Of a DNA stretch of 64,000 bases, positions 22,734-34,115 are shown in pieces (position 1 is the first letter of the stretch; the number at the start of each line of letters is the position of its first letter). This DNA is from Isoetes taiwanensis (Eukaryota; Streptophyta; Lycopodiopsida; Isoetales; Isoetaceae), in assembly GCA_021234155.1 (NCBI GenBank), contig JAJEKV010000011.1:15105255-15169254 (forward strand), in the 5' to 3' direction. The notes beneath the pieces were generated by a model. That model made no database searches, had not been told where the DNA came from, and saw only the letters and a list, made by a program, of their open reading frames with translations. The position numbers and the translations under genes are program-made.

Positions 22734-25700
22734 CTTGACAATTTTGCCTTGTATGTATGGTAGACAATCCATCCAATGGGGCTACATGTTGAATACACGT
22801 ATGATGTGAGATACAGGTTGTTCCTGCTTAAGGACCATGACACCAACATTTGTGGGTATACAATTAATAACTACTCTAGATAAATGGGCTGAGGTGGGCT
22901 TACATTTTAGCACTTGCAAAGTAGCTCCACTGAACCTATACAAAAAACATAGATCTTTAGTTGGAATGTGGTCTATACTAATCTTGAAAAGGGAGATCTT
23001 TATTGTCACTATTGCAATGTTCATAGTTATTACTAAGGCTTGTATATGGTTGATTAAACCATTTAAGTTCATTCATCAGTTGTGGGCTGGATCTTATAAA
23101 CACAAAACCGAGCTATATTCAATTTTTATTCGGACCACTAAGTATACATAAAGTGTATTTGAGAACATTTTTCTTTTAAGAAAAAGATGCTATTCGACTT
23201 AGGGTTTGGGTGGCATACCTAATTTGGGCGACCAGACCTAGTATCGCAGGAATGCATTCACATTTGACGGCTGTACTAAAGATCTACTGGAGCATATAGA
23301 TCTGCAGGAAATCCGGCTTTTCCAGACGACTTTATCTAAGGTTAGCCAAGACCAGACCATTTCTTTGTATTATAAGAAAAATGCAGCAGATGCATCTCAC
23401 GGCAGTTAGTTTAGCGGAATGGCGGTGCCTCTAGTTATTCCCTTTCCAGAAAATATCCTAAGGATGGCTGGGTTGCTTTCCGACTTCGCACACTTCAACC
23501 ATTTAAGGCCCTGCCTTTTTACTTTAGCTGCCATTCAGCAATAAAGATGAAAAACCAAGATTGGGATTCTTTATCCTTTGATTCTTTAGATGAAGAGAGA
23601 CTGAATGAGCAAGCTCTAGAAAGGGAATTCGATTTTTGCTTGAGTAGCTCCTGTTTTACAAATATTCCTGTAAGTTGTGAGGAGCCCAACAGTATGGCGC
23701 CCAAGAGAGGGCAAAAATTTGATCATGGCAGTAACAAGCAATATTATGGTGGGGGCAAATCCACCAAGGCTGGGTTCTACAACAAAAAACTTGCAGAAGC
23801 TTATGTTCCTGAGACACAGGATGAAGAAGATATTGGCTCAGACCAAGAGGAAGTTCAGGTAAAATGTCTTTTATAGATAACAAAAGTTTGACAGGTAGAT
23901 TCCTTAAGGAATCAATCCATGCGGGCTGTTGCTGATCGTTCTTAAAATAGTAGATTCTCTTAAAACACAAATGCTTGGGCAGTGCTGACAGGTTTGATTA
24001 AACAAGTTTATAATTCCGTCCTTTATAATTCAATTGCTTTATCTACTCCTTTACTTTGCTGTTTTTATGTAAGCAGGGACAAAAGGTCACAAAGGGGAAC
24101 AGGCTATAAGCCGAGAATACCCAATGTACCTTTTGGCCCTTGCTCCTTTACCGTCTTAACGCTAATGGGGTATTGTTTGGCTGCAGGTACGGGTATTCTC
24201 TTACCTTTGTGGCTTTTTTGTTTTATCTGCTTTGCATGATGGCTGCTGGGTATTGGAGTTCAAGTACAAGAAGACATGGAAATGGAAAACAACCTATGTT
24301 ACTATGTTTTATGAATGCATAAAGTTAAAGGTCTGTGCTTTACCTGTTTTTTGAAGACTATACAAGGTAACAAGCACTTCAATAGTTCAACATTTTGATT
24401 ATGAAATTCTGTAGCAGAACTGGATATGGCTTTTTGACACGGTCCTTAGAGACCTGTGATCTTAGTTGTGTTCCTGTTATCAAAGGTGATGGCCATTACA
24501 TGGCTCCCACTGTTTTTATCTCTAAAAATACATGGAAACTTATGCTTTTTGCCCTGAAATACCAAGGAATTGAAAGTGTACTTTAAAAATGAAAATTTTA
24601 CAGTTTTATAAAATCTGATTGAGTCTCTGTTTTTTTACACTACATGACAGCTTGGTATTATGTTCTTTTTGAGCTAATACGACGTGTTTAGATAAGTCAC
24701 TTGACTATTGTTTATTTGTTTCAAAGTTACAACCTGGTTTTTTAAGTTCAACCTATTCTATTTCAAATGAATGGTGATGGATAGGGTGTAATCGATTACA
24801 TTCCACTTAAGAACATGAATGATAAAAAGTATTGGAACGGTATACGTGTTCTCAAGTCTCGATCCTTAGGCGTATTGTACTAGGCTTGTCATGTCAAGGC
24901 GAGTCCTAGAATGATAAGACAATTAAGGGATTGACCGAGATTGATGTTAATGCTAGTATGGCTTTTGTCTAGGCTAGTTTTGGCTGGATTTTTTTAGACA
25001 TTTCATTTCATTGGTTATACTAGTGATACATATGTCTTTGGATCAGTCTTCTAATTTGACAGAAAATTAAATAACAGTGGTCTCATTTTCACATACCCAT
25101 GTTGAAACTAATACCATGCATGTTTAGCCATAAGATGTATTGGATCGATAAAACAATTGTGGGATTGACTATAATTGATATCAATGCTAGTTGGACTATT
25201 GTCTTAACTTGCTTTGGCCAGATTTTCTAGATACTTCGTTTCACTTGTTTTACAGGTGTTGTTAGTATCCATGGGTCTAATCTTTAATTTTGTTATGGCT
25301 ACTCTCATTTAATACTAACACCTAGTGTATAAATCCTTCAGAAGAAACGGTTTGCAACATCTTTGAATATAACAAGATAATATTGTCCTACCACTCTGGA
25401 ACAAGGAATTGCTGGAACTTGGTTATGGGGACAGCAGCATCGAATGCCCTAGCTATGCGGTTCAGACCATTATGTGCTGTTTCAAAAATCCTTTGGTACA
25501 TGAGCTGATATTGAAAAAGGAAGCAGGCAGACAGGGGAATGAATATTCACTTGTGTCACATATGGGATTTAGCCAATGGATTTTACAGATCCCAATCATA
25601 AACAAGTTGCAAGATGAAAAACTGGTTGAACATATCAACAGTTTATATCAGTCGCTTCCACAACTGATATATAAGTGGACAGTTGAGGAAGACCTGGCTA

Positions 25701-27124
25701 AGCTACAATTTATTACTGGTCTGTCGGCACTTGAGGAACAGAATAACATCAAACCATCATATCCTACTGAAGATGAGCACATTAAGGCAAATAATCTTGA
25801 AAAGCAAAATATGGCCAATGCTGGAAATGATGACCCATTTGGAGAAGTTCTTTTGAGTGATAAAGACAAGGCTTTGATTCACGGGAGCAGTACAAGTCTA
25901 AACAATGTGTATGGCAAAGACTTAAACTTGACTCTGCAGAACACTCACAGATTTCCCTTAATCAGTGAAAGACTTGTGGAAAATGATGCTTTTTTGTGCA
26001 ACCAGGGAATTTGGAGAACAAAAAACTTCGGAGCCCTTGCTCCTATTAGTACAGATGCGTGGATGATTCTTGGTGATATTAACCCAGGACAACTGCGCGT
26101 TGCAAAAGAGGCCGCTGAAAAAATGGAAAAAATGGTGAAAAAAGAAAGAATAAAGTTAAGAATCGACACACGGTTCTTTGATAAAGAATGCAGCAAAAGT
26201 GAGTTCATGTACATAAGCCAGAAAGGGCACATGGCATATCCAACAGAAACAAGAGATGATTTTTACCTGAAAAGAATCTGGAGGACTTCATGCCCTTATT
26301 TTAAATGCGTGTGTGAGCCCAAAGGAAAAGTTAAAACATGTGATGATAACATGACCTGGCTGGACCATGGTGTTTGGTACCTTTTTAACAACCTTGGTGA
26401 ATTGTACCCTGAAATGTCAGCTGCAGGACAGTTTTTTGCCTTCAGAAATTTCCTGAAAACAACACTTAAGAGGAGTATCATGGCTTACTTCTCGTATCTG
26501 GAGGTCAGGACGGTACTCATTGAAATGACAGCACAGCTTGCCATTGATCCATGGGCTGACTTCAAGATCAACAGACCAAAATGCAAAATGTGTGATATTT
26601 GTGAGAAAACCATCAAAAAGATTCAGTTCCTCAAAGACACTGATGCTTCCGCTAGCACTAGCAGCAAAAAGCTTGTAAGGAGGCCTAGGAAGAGCACTAC
26701 TAGTAGTGTACAAAGCAGCTTTAGCAGATGCCCAAGGATTACTATTGATCCTACAACAGTGACTTCTTTTAGCACGGAAACAGCGGAAGCAGCATCAGTT
26801 GAAAACATAAGCACACCAACTGATCTGGAGCACTCTGTTACAAAGGGAAAACCAGCAGAGGACATGGTGTTGGATAAGAATGGTGTTGCACTCAACTTTA
26901 ACAAATAAGGTACAAGTCATACTTATTTTATGTTTTGTATTACACTTTCATTAATTTACAAGTTGTAGACCAATAGAAAAAATGACTACAAACATGCTTT
27001 ATGCATAAAGTGCCACTCGGCTTAAAAGAATCCTCTACATACCATATCTGGCTGTTATGCCGGTTTAGCTTAGTGTAGGTATTTATGAGTTTGACTATGT
27101 TTGTTAACAGAGATCCATAACTAC
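22731..27124 (+). repeat. First 4.4-kb direct repeat of the Penelope-like unit
   Basis: Begins ATACTTGACAATTTTGCC and ends CATAACTAC just inside the RT exon. It contains the first copy of the three-exon companion gene. Confidence 0.92.
23547..26908 (+). pseudogene. Three-exon companion gene of the Penelope-like unit, copy 1
   Basis: Exon 1 is 23547-23858 (104 codons, acidic then Gly/Lys-rich). Exon 2 is 24187-24330 (48 codons, with CWVLEFKYKKTWKWK). Exon 3 is about 25342-26908 (about 520 codons). All junctions are GT-AG and phase 0. Exon 3 encodes a lysine-rich protein with a Cys cluster, CPYFKCVC and CKMCDICEKT (near 26290 and 26582), that could bind zinc, and ends in a Ser/Thr-rich tail. 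I do not recognise the family. By position it may be the nucleic-acid-binding partner of the RT. The start of exon 3 (25342-25390) is damaged by indels compared with copy 2, so this copy is probably not translatable through. The stop lies just before a good donor (AAG|GTACAAG). Confidence 0.55.
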
Positions 27125-29177
27125 GGACTGCCTTGGTAGACGGCATATTGTTGGTGGAATTAAAAAGAACAAGAAAAAGATTGTGCATTGTACTTTCTTT
27201 TCCAAAATCCTTGACCGGGTTTGTATTCCAAAAATCTTTCACAAGGTTTTCTGTGACAGCCTTGGGGATATTGGGCTGGACATAATGGAGGATACCATGT
27301 TCGGTTGGAAATACACCGAAAATCTTAGAGACATCTGTTATAAACCTTTCATGACCTTTGCTAGTGACAAAGAAGTTGCTTGTCCATGTGCAAACCCTGC
27401 TCTTGTAAAGTTTGTAGACGGCAAGATAGGACATGTTCGGACTACCAGTCTAGATATAATTCATAGCCGGACCCTGAAAAACATGTTCAAAAAGGGATTG
27501 AACCATATCCCAGACAAATGCTTGGATATGAAGCAATGTAAAAGGGAGATTGAAACAATTGTGGATGCTGTTCTTGAACTACAGAAGTTCAAATACCCTC
27601 ATATCACTGATGTAGATAAAGACTCAATCAAACTGGAAGTATGGAAGATAGCTCATGAACAGATTACATGTGCCTTCAAGTATGACAGCACAAGAATGTT
27701 CCCACTCGGCGATCAGCTTGTATCTAATAATCTGGAATGGCTATGTAAGAACCTGTATGTATCCGGGGTGGATAAAGCTACTAATAACCCATCATTCATT
27801 TGCCCTAGACATATCAGGGATCTGGCCCTTAAACGTTTAGGCAGTCAAGACTTTGTGTGCATTAGTACCCCTATAGATGAAATCAAACAGTGGATTAAAA
27901 GTGAAATCCAAAATCTCAACGAAAGTTTAACATTTGAGTCAGACAGGCTACCATATCTTTTGGGCATCTATAAAGCTCACAAGGCTGATTACAGATGGAT
28001 TACAAACGCACATGCCACCATTTATACAGAGATCTCTCAAATCATTACTGCAGGTTTAAACAATATTGTAGAGTTGTGGCCAGAGATAGCCAAGTCCATG
28101 TGTGGTAAAGTTTGTACCCTTCTTCCAGGAAAGGTTAATCCCTGTTGGATGGTAGGGTCAATCTATGATGTGACCCTTAATCTACCCAGCAGTATCAATG
28201 AAGTTTTTGTGGCCGACATTACACGGTGTTACGAGAATATACCACTGCAGGGGAGTTCTGGAATCTGTCATATTATCAAACTAATCATTGAAGCTACTTG
28301 GAAACACATGAAAGGGAAGAACCGTAGAAATGAACTTTGGATTAAAAAATTAAGTGATGGCTCCTTCTTGGCCAAGTGGTTCAAATATACCCCACAAGGG
28401 AAATGCTGGTCATACATGGATTGCAGCATGTTTGTCAAGACCAATGTTTGGTTGCTGTCTAACTGTTACATCTGCATGGGAAGCAAAATCTGGCAGCAAG
28501 TGTGTGGGATACCAATGGGTTTCTCATGTAGCCCTTGTTGGTGCAACTTGTACCTCGCATGGTTTGAAGCTGCTTTCATCAAAAATCTTGGTATACAGGG
28601 TAGATACGGGGATATTAAAAAGTTTCAACATATGTTTAGATATATGGATGATCTCTTGGCAATTAATTGCCCATGCATTAGAGAGTTTTTAGGCTCTGAT
28701 TTACAGTTTAATTCTAAGACCCTGCAGATCTATGATATGGACAAAATTGGCATCAAGGAGGAGACCTTCAGTAAGGTTTGTAAAACCACTGGAAAAGCAT
28801 TGGGATATAAAGCAAATTTCCTAAACATGGTAATTGAGGTCTTCCACAGTGCTAGAGGTGTTTACCAGACTACAAAATATGATAAAAGAGACATTCTACC
28901 GTTCAAAGCAATAAAGTACGTCCATGCTGATTCATGCAGACCATACCATCAAGCTAGAAACGTCATTATATCCCAAATTCTTCCTTACATGTATGTGAAT
29001 TCCAATGCAAAAAATGCTGCTCTAGATATTATCGATTTAATGAGGAACTTCATCAGCAATGGCTTTGATGGTCATGGCATCAAGAAAAGGGTCATTCGAT
29101 ACATTATCAACAATGTATTTCCTGGTCTGAAGTTTGACTCAACGATACTGATACAAGAAATCTCAAACGGAATCTAA
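27111..29177 (+). CDS. Penelope-like reverse transcriptase
   Basis: The frame opens right after a splice acceptor (TTGTTAACAG at 27101-27110) and runs to TAA at 29175-29177. The first ATG is at 27285, so either an upstream exon supplies the start or the ATG at 27285 is used. Numbering from the alternative start GTG at 27183 (664 aa), RT motifs occur in order. IYKAHKADYRWI lies at ~262, VADITRCYENIP (motif A Asp) at ~343, CGIPMGFSCSP (motif B) at ~440 and FRYMDDLLAI (motif C Asp-Asp) at ~484. FLNMVIEV plus YQTTKYDKRDILPF lies at ~548-572, and a helical C-terminus with NGFDGHGIKKR at ~630. The YDKR block and the SQILPY segment fit the Penelope/Naiad-type RT group rather than LINE, LTR or telomerase RTs. 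No GIY-YIG or zinc finger follows. All catalytic residues are intact and there is no frameshift, so this could be active. Confidence 0.8.
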   Translation, partial: RSITTDCLGRRHIVGGIKKNKKKIVHCTFFSKILDRVCIPKIFHKVFCDSLGDIGLDIMEDTMFGWKYTENLRDICYKPFMTFASDKEVACPCANPALVKFVDGKIGHVRTTSLDIIHSRTLKNMFKKGLNHIPDKCLDMKQCKREIETIVDAVLELQKFKYPHITDVDKDSIKLEVWKIAHEQITCAFKYDSTRMFPLGDQLVSNNLEWLCKNLYVSGVDKATNNPSFICPRHIRDLALKRLGSQDFVCISTPIDEIKQWIKSEIQNLNESLTFESDRLPYLLGIYKAHKADYRWITNAHATIYTEISQIITAGLNNIVELWPEIAKSMCGKVCTLLPGKVNPCWMVGSIYDVTLNLPSSINEVFVADITRCYENIPLQGSSGICHIIKLIIEATWKHMKGKNRRNELWIKKLSDGSFLAKWFKYTPQGKCWSYMDCSMFVKTNVWLLSNCYICMGSKIWQQVCGIPMGFSCSPCWCNLYLAWFEAAFIKNLGIQGRYGDIKKFQHMFRYMDDLLAINCPCIREFLGSDLQFNSKTLQIYDMDKIGIKEETFSKVCKTTGKALGYKANFLNMVIEVFHSARGVYQTTKYDKRDILPFKAIKYVHADSCRPYHQARNVIISQILPYMYVNSNAKNAALDIIDLMRNFISNGFDGHGIKKRVIRYIINNVFPGLKFDSTILIQEISNGI

Positions 29178-29330
29178 TCAGGTACTTCTTCCCTTACCTA
29201 TTTTTATGGGCTAGATTTTTAATGGGTAAAGGGCTGGCCTTTGCTGTAAATGCAAGGGTCAGCCCTCCCTTTGTTTACACTGCATAATGTTTGGCCAGTC
29301 CTCTACCTACGGTTGGAGGTAGGATTTTTT
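29178..29330 (+). other. 3' untranslated part with stem-loops, at the tandem junction
   Basis: AGGGCTGGCC (about 29230) can pair with GGGTCAGCCCT (29256-29266), and CTACCT with AGGTAG at about 29304-29322. The segment ends GGATTTTTT, directly followed by the start of the second repeat. It occurs only once, at the internal junction of the two copies. Confidence 0.5.
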
Positions 29331-32300
29331 ATACTTGACAATTTTGCCTTGTATGTATGGTAGACAATCCATCCAATGGGGCTACATGTTGAATACACGT
29401 ATGATGTGAGATACAGGTTGTTCCTGCTTAAGGACCATGACACCAACATTTGTGGGTATACAATTAATAACTACTCTAGATAAATGGGCTGAGGTGGGCT
29501 TACATTTTAGCACTTGCAAAGTAGCTCCACTGAACCTATACAAAAAACATAGATCTTTAGTTGGAATGTGGTCTATACTAATCTTGAAAAGGGAGATCTT
29601 TATTGTCACTATTGCAATGTTCATAGTTATTACTAAGGCTTGTATATGGTTGATTAAACCATTTAAGTTCATTCATCAGTTGTGGGCTGGATCTTATAAA
29701 CACAAAACCGAGCTATATTCAATTTTTATTCGGACCACTAAGTATACATAAAGTGTATTTGAGAACATTTTTCTTTTAAGAAAAAGATGCTATTTCGACT
29801 TAGGGTTTGGCTGGCATACACGAATTTGGGCGACCAGACCTAGTATCGCAGGAATGCATTCACATTTGACGGCTGTACTAAAGATCTACTGGAGCATATA
29901 GATCTGCAGGAAATCCGGCTTTTCCAGACGACTTTATCTAAGGTTAGCCAAGACCAGACCATTTCTTTGTATTATAAGAAAAATGCAGCAGATGCATCTC
30001 ACGGCAGTTAGTTTAGCGGAATGGCGGTGCCTCTAGTTATTCCCTTTCCAGAAAATATCCTAAGGATGGTCGGGTTGCTTTCCGCACTACGCACACTTCA
30101 ACCATTTAAGGCCCCCGCCTTTTTTTACTTTAGCTGCCATTCAGCAATAAAGATGAAAAACCAAGATTGGGATTCTTTATCCTTTGATTCTTCAGATGAA
30201 GAGAGACTGAATGAGCAAGCTCTAGAAAGGGAATTCGATTTTTGCTTGAGTAGCTCCTGTTTTACAAATATTCCTGTAAGTTGTGAGGAGCCCAACAGTA
30301 TGGCGCCCAAGAGAGGGCAAAAATTTGATCATGGCAGTAACAAGCAATATTATGGTGGGGGCAAATCCACCAAGGCTGGGTTCTACAACAAAAAACCTGC
30401 AGAAGCTTATGTTCCTGAGACACAGGATGAAGAAGATATTGGCTCAGACCAAGAGGAAGTTCAGGTAAAATGTCTTTTATAGATAACAAAAGTTTGACAG
30501 GTAGATTCCTTAAGGAATCAATCCATGCGGGCTGTTGCTGATCGTTCTTAAAATAGTAGATTCTCTTAAAACACAAATGCTTGGGCAGGTCTTGACAGTT
30601 TGATTAAACAAGTTTATAATTCCGTCCTTTATAATTCAATTGCTTTATCTACTCCTTTACTTTGCTGTTTTTATGTAAGCAGGGACAAAAGGTCACAAAG
30701 GGGAACAGGCTATAAGCCGAGAATACCCAATGTACCTTTTGGCCCTTGCTCCTTTACCGTCTTAACGCTAATGGGGTATTGTTTGGCTGCAGGTACGGGT
30801 ATTCTCTTACCTTTGTGGCTTTTTTGTTTTATCTGCTTTGCATGATGGCTGCTGGGTATTGGAGTTCAAGTACAAGAAGACATGGAAATGGAAAACAACC
30901 TATGTTACTATGTTTTATGAATGCATAAAGTTAAAGGTCTGTGCTTTACCTGTTTTTTGAAGACTATACAAGGTAACAAGCACTTCAATAGTTCAACATT
31001 TTGATTATGAAATTCTGTAGCAGAACTGGATATGGCTTTTTGACACGGTCCTTAGAGACCTGTTGATCTTAGTTGTGTTCCTGTTATCAAAGGTGATGGC
31101 CATTACATGGCTCCCACTGTTTTTATCTCTAAAAATACATGGAAACTTATGCTTTTTGCCCTGAAATACCAAGGAATTGAAAGTGTACTTTAAAAATGAA
31201 AATTTTACAGTTTTATAAAATCTGATTGAGTCTCTGTTTTTTTACACTACATGACAGCTTGGTATTATGTTCTTTTTGAGCTAATACGACGTGTTTAGAT
31301 AAGTCACTTGACTATTGTTTATTTGTTTCAAAGTTACAACCTGGTTTTTTAAGTTCAACCTATTCTATTTCAAATGAATGGTGATGGATAGGGTGTAATC
31401 GATTACATTCCACTTAAGAACATGAATGATAAAAAGTATTGGAACGGTATACGTGTTCTCAAGTCTCGATCCTTAGGCGTATTGTACTAGGCTTGTCATG
31501 TCAAGGCGAGTCCTAGAATGATAAGACAATTAAGGGATTGACCGAGATTGATGTTAATGCTAGTATGGCTTTTGTCTAGGCTAGTTTTGGCTGGATTTTT
31601 TTAGACATTTCATTTCATTGGTTATACTAGTGATACATATGTCTTTGGATCAGTCTTCTAATTTGACAGAAAATTAAATAACAGTGGTCTCATTTTCACA
31701 TACCCATGTTGAAACTAATACCATGCATGTTTAGCCATAAGATGTATTGGATCGATAAAACAATTGTGGGATTGACTATAATTGATGTCAATGCTAGTTG
31801 GACTATTGTCTTAACTTGCTTTGGCCAGATTTTCTAGATACTTCGTTTCACTTGTTTTACAGGTGTTGTTAGTATCCATGGGTCTAATCTTTAATTTTGT
31901 TATGGCTACTCTCATTTAATACTAACACCTAGTGTATAAATCCTTCAGGAAGAACAGTTGCAACATGCTGAATATAACAGTAATATTGTCCTACCAGTCT
32001 GGAACAAGGAATTGCTGGAACTTGGTTATGGGGACAGCAGCATCGAATGCCCTAGCTATGCGGTTCAGACCATTATGTGCTGTTTCAAAAATCCTTTGGT
32101 ACATGAGCTGATATTGAAAAAGGAAGCAGGCAGACAGGGGAATGAATATTCACTTGTGTCACATATGGGATTTAGCCAATGGATTTTACAGATCCCAATC
32201 ATAAACAAGTTGCAAGATGAAAAACTGGTTGAACATATCAACAGTTTATATCAGTCGCTTCCACAACTGATATATAAGTGGACAGTTGAGGAAGACCTGG

Positions 32301-33729
32301 CTAAGCTACAATTTATTACTGGTCTGTCGGCACTTGAGGAACAGAATAACATCAAACCATCATATCCTACTGAAGATGAGCACATTAAGGCAAATAATCT
32401 TGAAAAGCAAAATATGGCCAATGCTGGAAATGATGACCCATTTGGAGAAGTTCTTTTGAGTGATAAAGACAAGGCTTTGATTCACGGGAGCAGTACAAGT
32501 CTAAACAATGTGTATGGCAAAGACTTAAACTTGACTCTGCAGAACACTCACAGATTTCCCTTAATCAGTGAAAGACTTGTGGAAAATGATGCTTTTTTGT
32601 GCAACCAGGGAATTTGGAGAACAAAAAACTTCGGAGCCCTTGCTCCTATTAGTACAGATGCGTGGATGATTCTTGGTGATATTAACCCAGGACAACCTGC
32701 AAGCGTTAAAAAAGGCCGCTGAAAAAAATGGAAAAATGGTGAAAAAAGAAAGAATAAAGTTAAGAATCGACACACGGTTCTTTGATAAAGAATGCAGCAA
32801 AAGTGAGTTCATGTACATAAGCCAGAAAGGGCACATGGCATATCCAACAGAAACAAGAGATGATTTTTACCTGAAAAGAATCTGGAGGACTTCATGCCCT
32901 TATTTTAAATGCGTGTGTGAGCCCAAAGGAAAAGTTAAAACATGTGATGATAACATGACCTGGCTGGACCATGGTGTTTGGTACCTTTTTAACAACCTTG
33001 GTGAATTGTACCCTGAAATGTCAGCTACAGGACAGTTTTTTGCCTTCAGAAATTTCCTGAAAACAACACTTAAGAGGAGTATCATGGCTTACTTCTCGTA
33101 TCTGGAGGTCAGGACGGTACTCATTGAAATGACAGCACAGCTTGCCATTGATCCATGGGCTGACTTCAAGATCAACAGACCAAAATGCAAAATGTGTGAT
33201 ATTTGTGAGAAAACCATCAAAAAGATTCAGTTCCTCAAAGACACTGATGCTTCCGCTAGCACTAGCAAAAAAAAAGCTTGTAAGGAGGCCTAGGAAGAGC
33301 ACTACTAGTAGTGTACAAAGCAGCTTTAGCAGATGCCCAAGGATTACTATTGATCCTACAACAGTGACTTCTTTTAGCACGGAAACAGCGGAAGCAGCAT
33401 CAGTTGAAAACATAAGCACACCAACTGATCTGGAGCACTCTGTTACAAAGGGAAAACCAGCAGAGGACATGGTGTTGGATAAGAATGGTGTTGCACTCAA
33501 CTTTAACAAATAAGGTACAAGTCATACTTATTTTATGTTTTGTATTACACTTTCATTAATTTACAAGTTGTAGACCAATAGAAAAAATGACTACAAACAT
33601 GCTTTATGCATAAAGTGCCACTCGGCTTAAAAGAATCCTCTACATACCATATCTGGCTGTTATGCCGGTTTAGCTTAGTGTAGGTATTTATGAGTTTGAC
33701 TATGTTTGTTAACAGAGATCCATAACTAC
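29331..33729 (+). repeat. Second 4.4-kb direct repeat of the Penelope-like unit
   Basis: Near-identical to 22731-27124. It stops inside what would be the RT exon, at CATAACTAC, and is followed by the right copy of the flanking 360-bp sequence. Confidence 0.92.
30153..33513 (+). pseudogene. Three-exon companion gene, copy 2
   Basis: Exons are 30153-30464, 30793-30936 and 31949-33513, with the same GT-AG phase-0 joins as copy 1. In this copy exon 3 begins cleanly (acceptor CCTTCAG|GAAGAACAG) and continues into EYNSNIVLPVWNKEL, confirming the exon border. It is broken later by indels at about 32694-32735 and a run of nine A at about 33267, which split the reading into frames 31958-32722, 32673-33293 and 33142-33513. 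Copy 1 is intact at both places, so the undamaged product can be inferred only by comparing copies. Exon 1 has an upstream in-frame extension to 30021 here. Confidence 0.55.
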
Positions 33730-34082
33730 CGGGAGCAGGAAAAATAGATCGATTGTGTCTGTATAATAGCATTTAGCCCCTTTGCGCTGATGCACAAGGA
33801 AGTCTTTACCCCTGAGCATGTTATACAAGGCGGACGAGGATAAAGAAGCAATATAACGAAATTAGAGCCCCTTTCGCTTTATCCCCATAGCAATCACTCG
33901 AACCCCCTTCATCGGACGCACTTCCAGTTTTAGCTCAATTTCTGTATCTAGTTGCATTAGGGCTTCAATCTTAATTATAGTATTTGCAATGTTATTCTCG
34001 AGCTTGCAAGGTTTTTGTTGGCATCCTCTTGTTTTGGTGACTACAAGAAGTTTTTCAATAACTTGTTGACAATGCAGTGCAA

Positions 34083-34087
<5 letters not shown>
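33728..34087. repeat. Right copy of the 360-bp flank
   Basis: Matches 22331-22694. At its right end the sequence TGCAAAAAGG is also the target duplication of the LINE fragment that follows, so this copy is the original genomic context. Confidence 0.9.

Positions 34088-34115
<28 letters not shown>

Larger units (their letters stand above)
22731..33729 (+). mobile_element. Penelope-like retroelement unit: 4.4-kb repeat, RT ORF, 4.4-kb repeat
   Basis: 22731-27124 and 29331-33729 are near-identical direct repeats that flank a unique 2.2-kb section with a full reverse transcriptase ORF. This equals one complete copy (22731-29330) followed head-to-tail by a 3'-incomplete copy, or an RT core bracketed by pseudo-LTRs. 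Partial tandem arrays of this sort are characteristic of Penelope-like elements. No GIY-YIG endonuclease was found C-terminal to the RT, so an endonuclease-deficient lineage is likely. Repeats of 4.4 kb are longer than I would expect for pseudo-LTRs. Confidence 0.7.

Noticed and set aside
23190-23405. Possible LINE C-terminal fragment (RRNAFTFDGCTKDLLEH) inside each 4.4-kb repeat
   Set aside because: One short, stop-bounded stretch with only a loose resemblance; no poly(A) or target duplication, so not listed as a feature.
24064-24186. Extra exon of the companion gene after TGTAAGCAG
   Set aside because: The 110-nt segment is not in phase with the flanking exons and its useful frame contains stops.
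27111-29177. Telomerase reverse transcriptase
   Set aside because: No TEN or TRBD (T-motif) sequence precedes the RT, and the YDKR block and motif order fit Penelope-like enzymes better.
29178-29330. Hammerhead ribozyme, as found in some Penelope elements
   Set aside because: No CTGANGA...GAAA core was found near the junction; only simple stem-loops are present.
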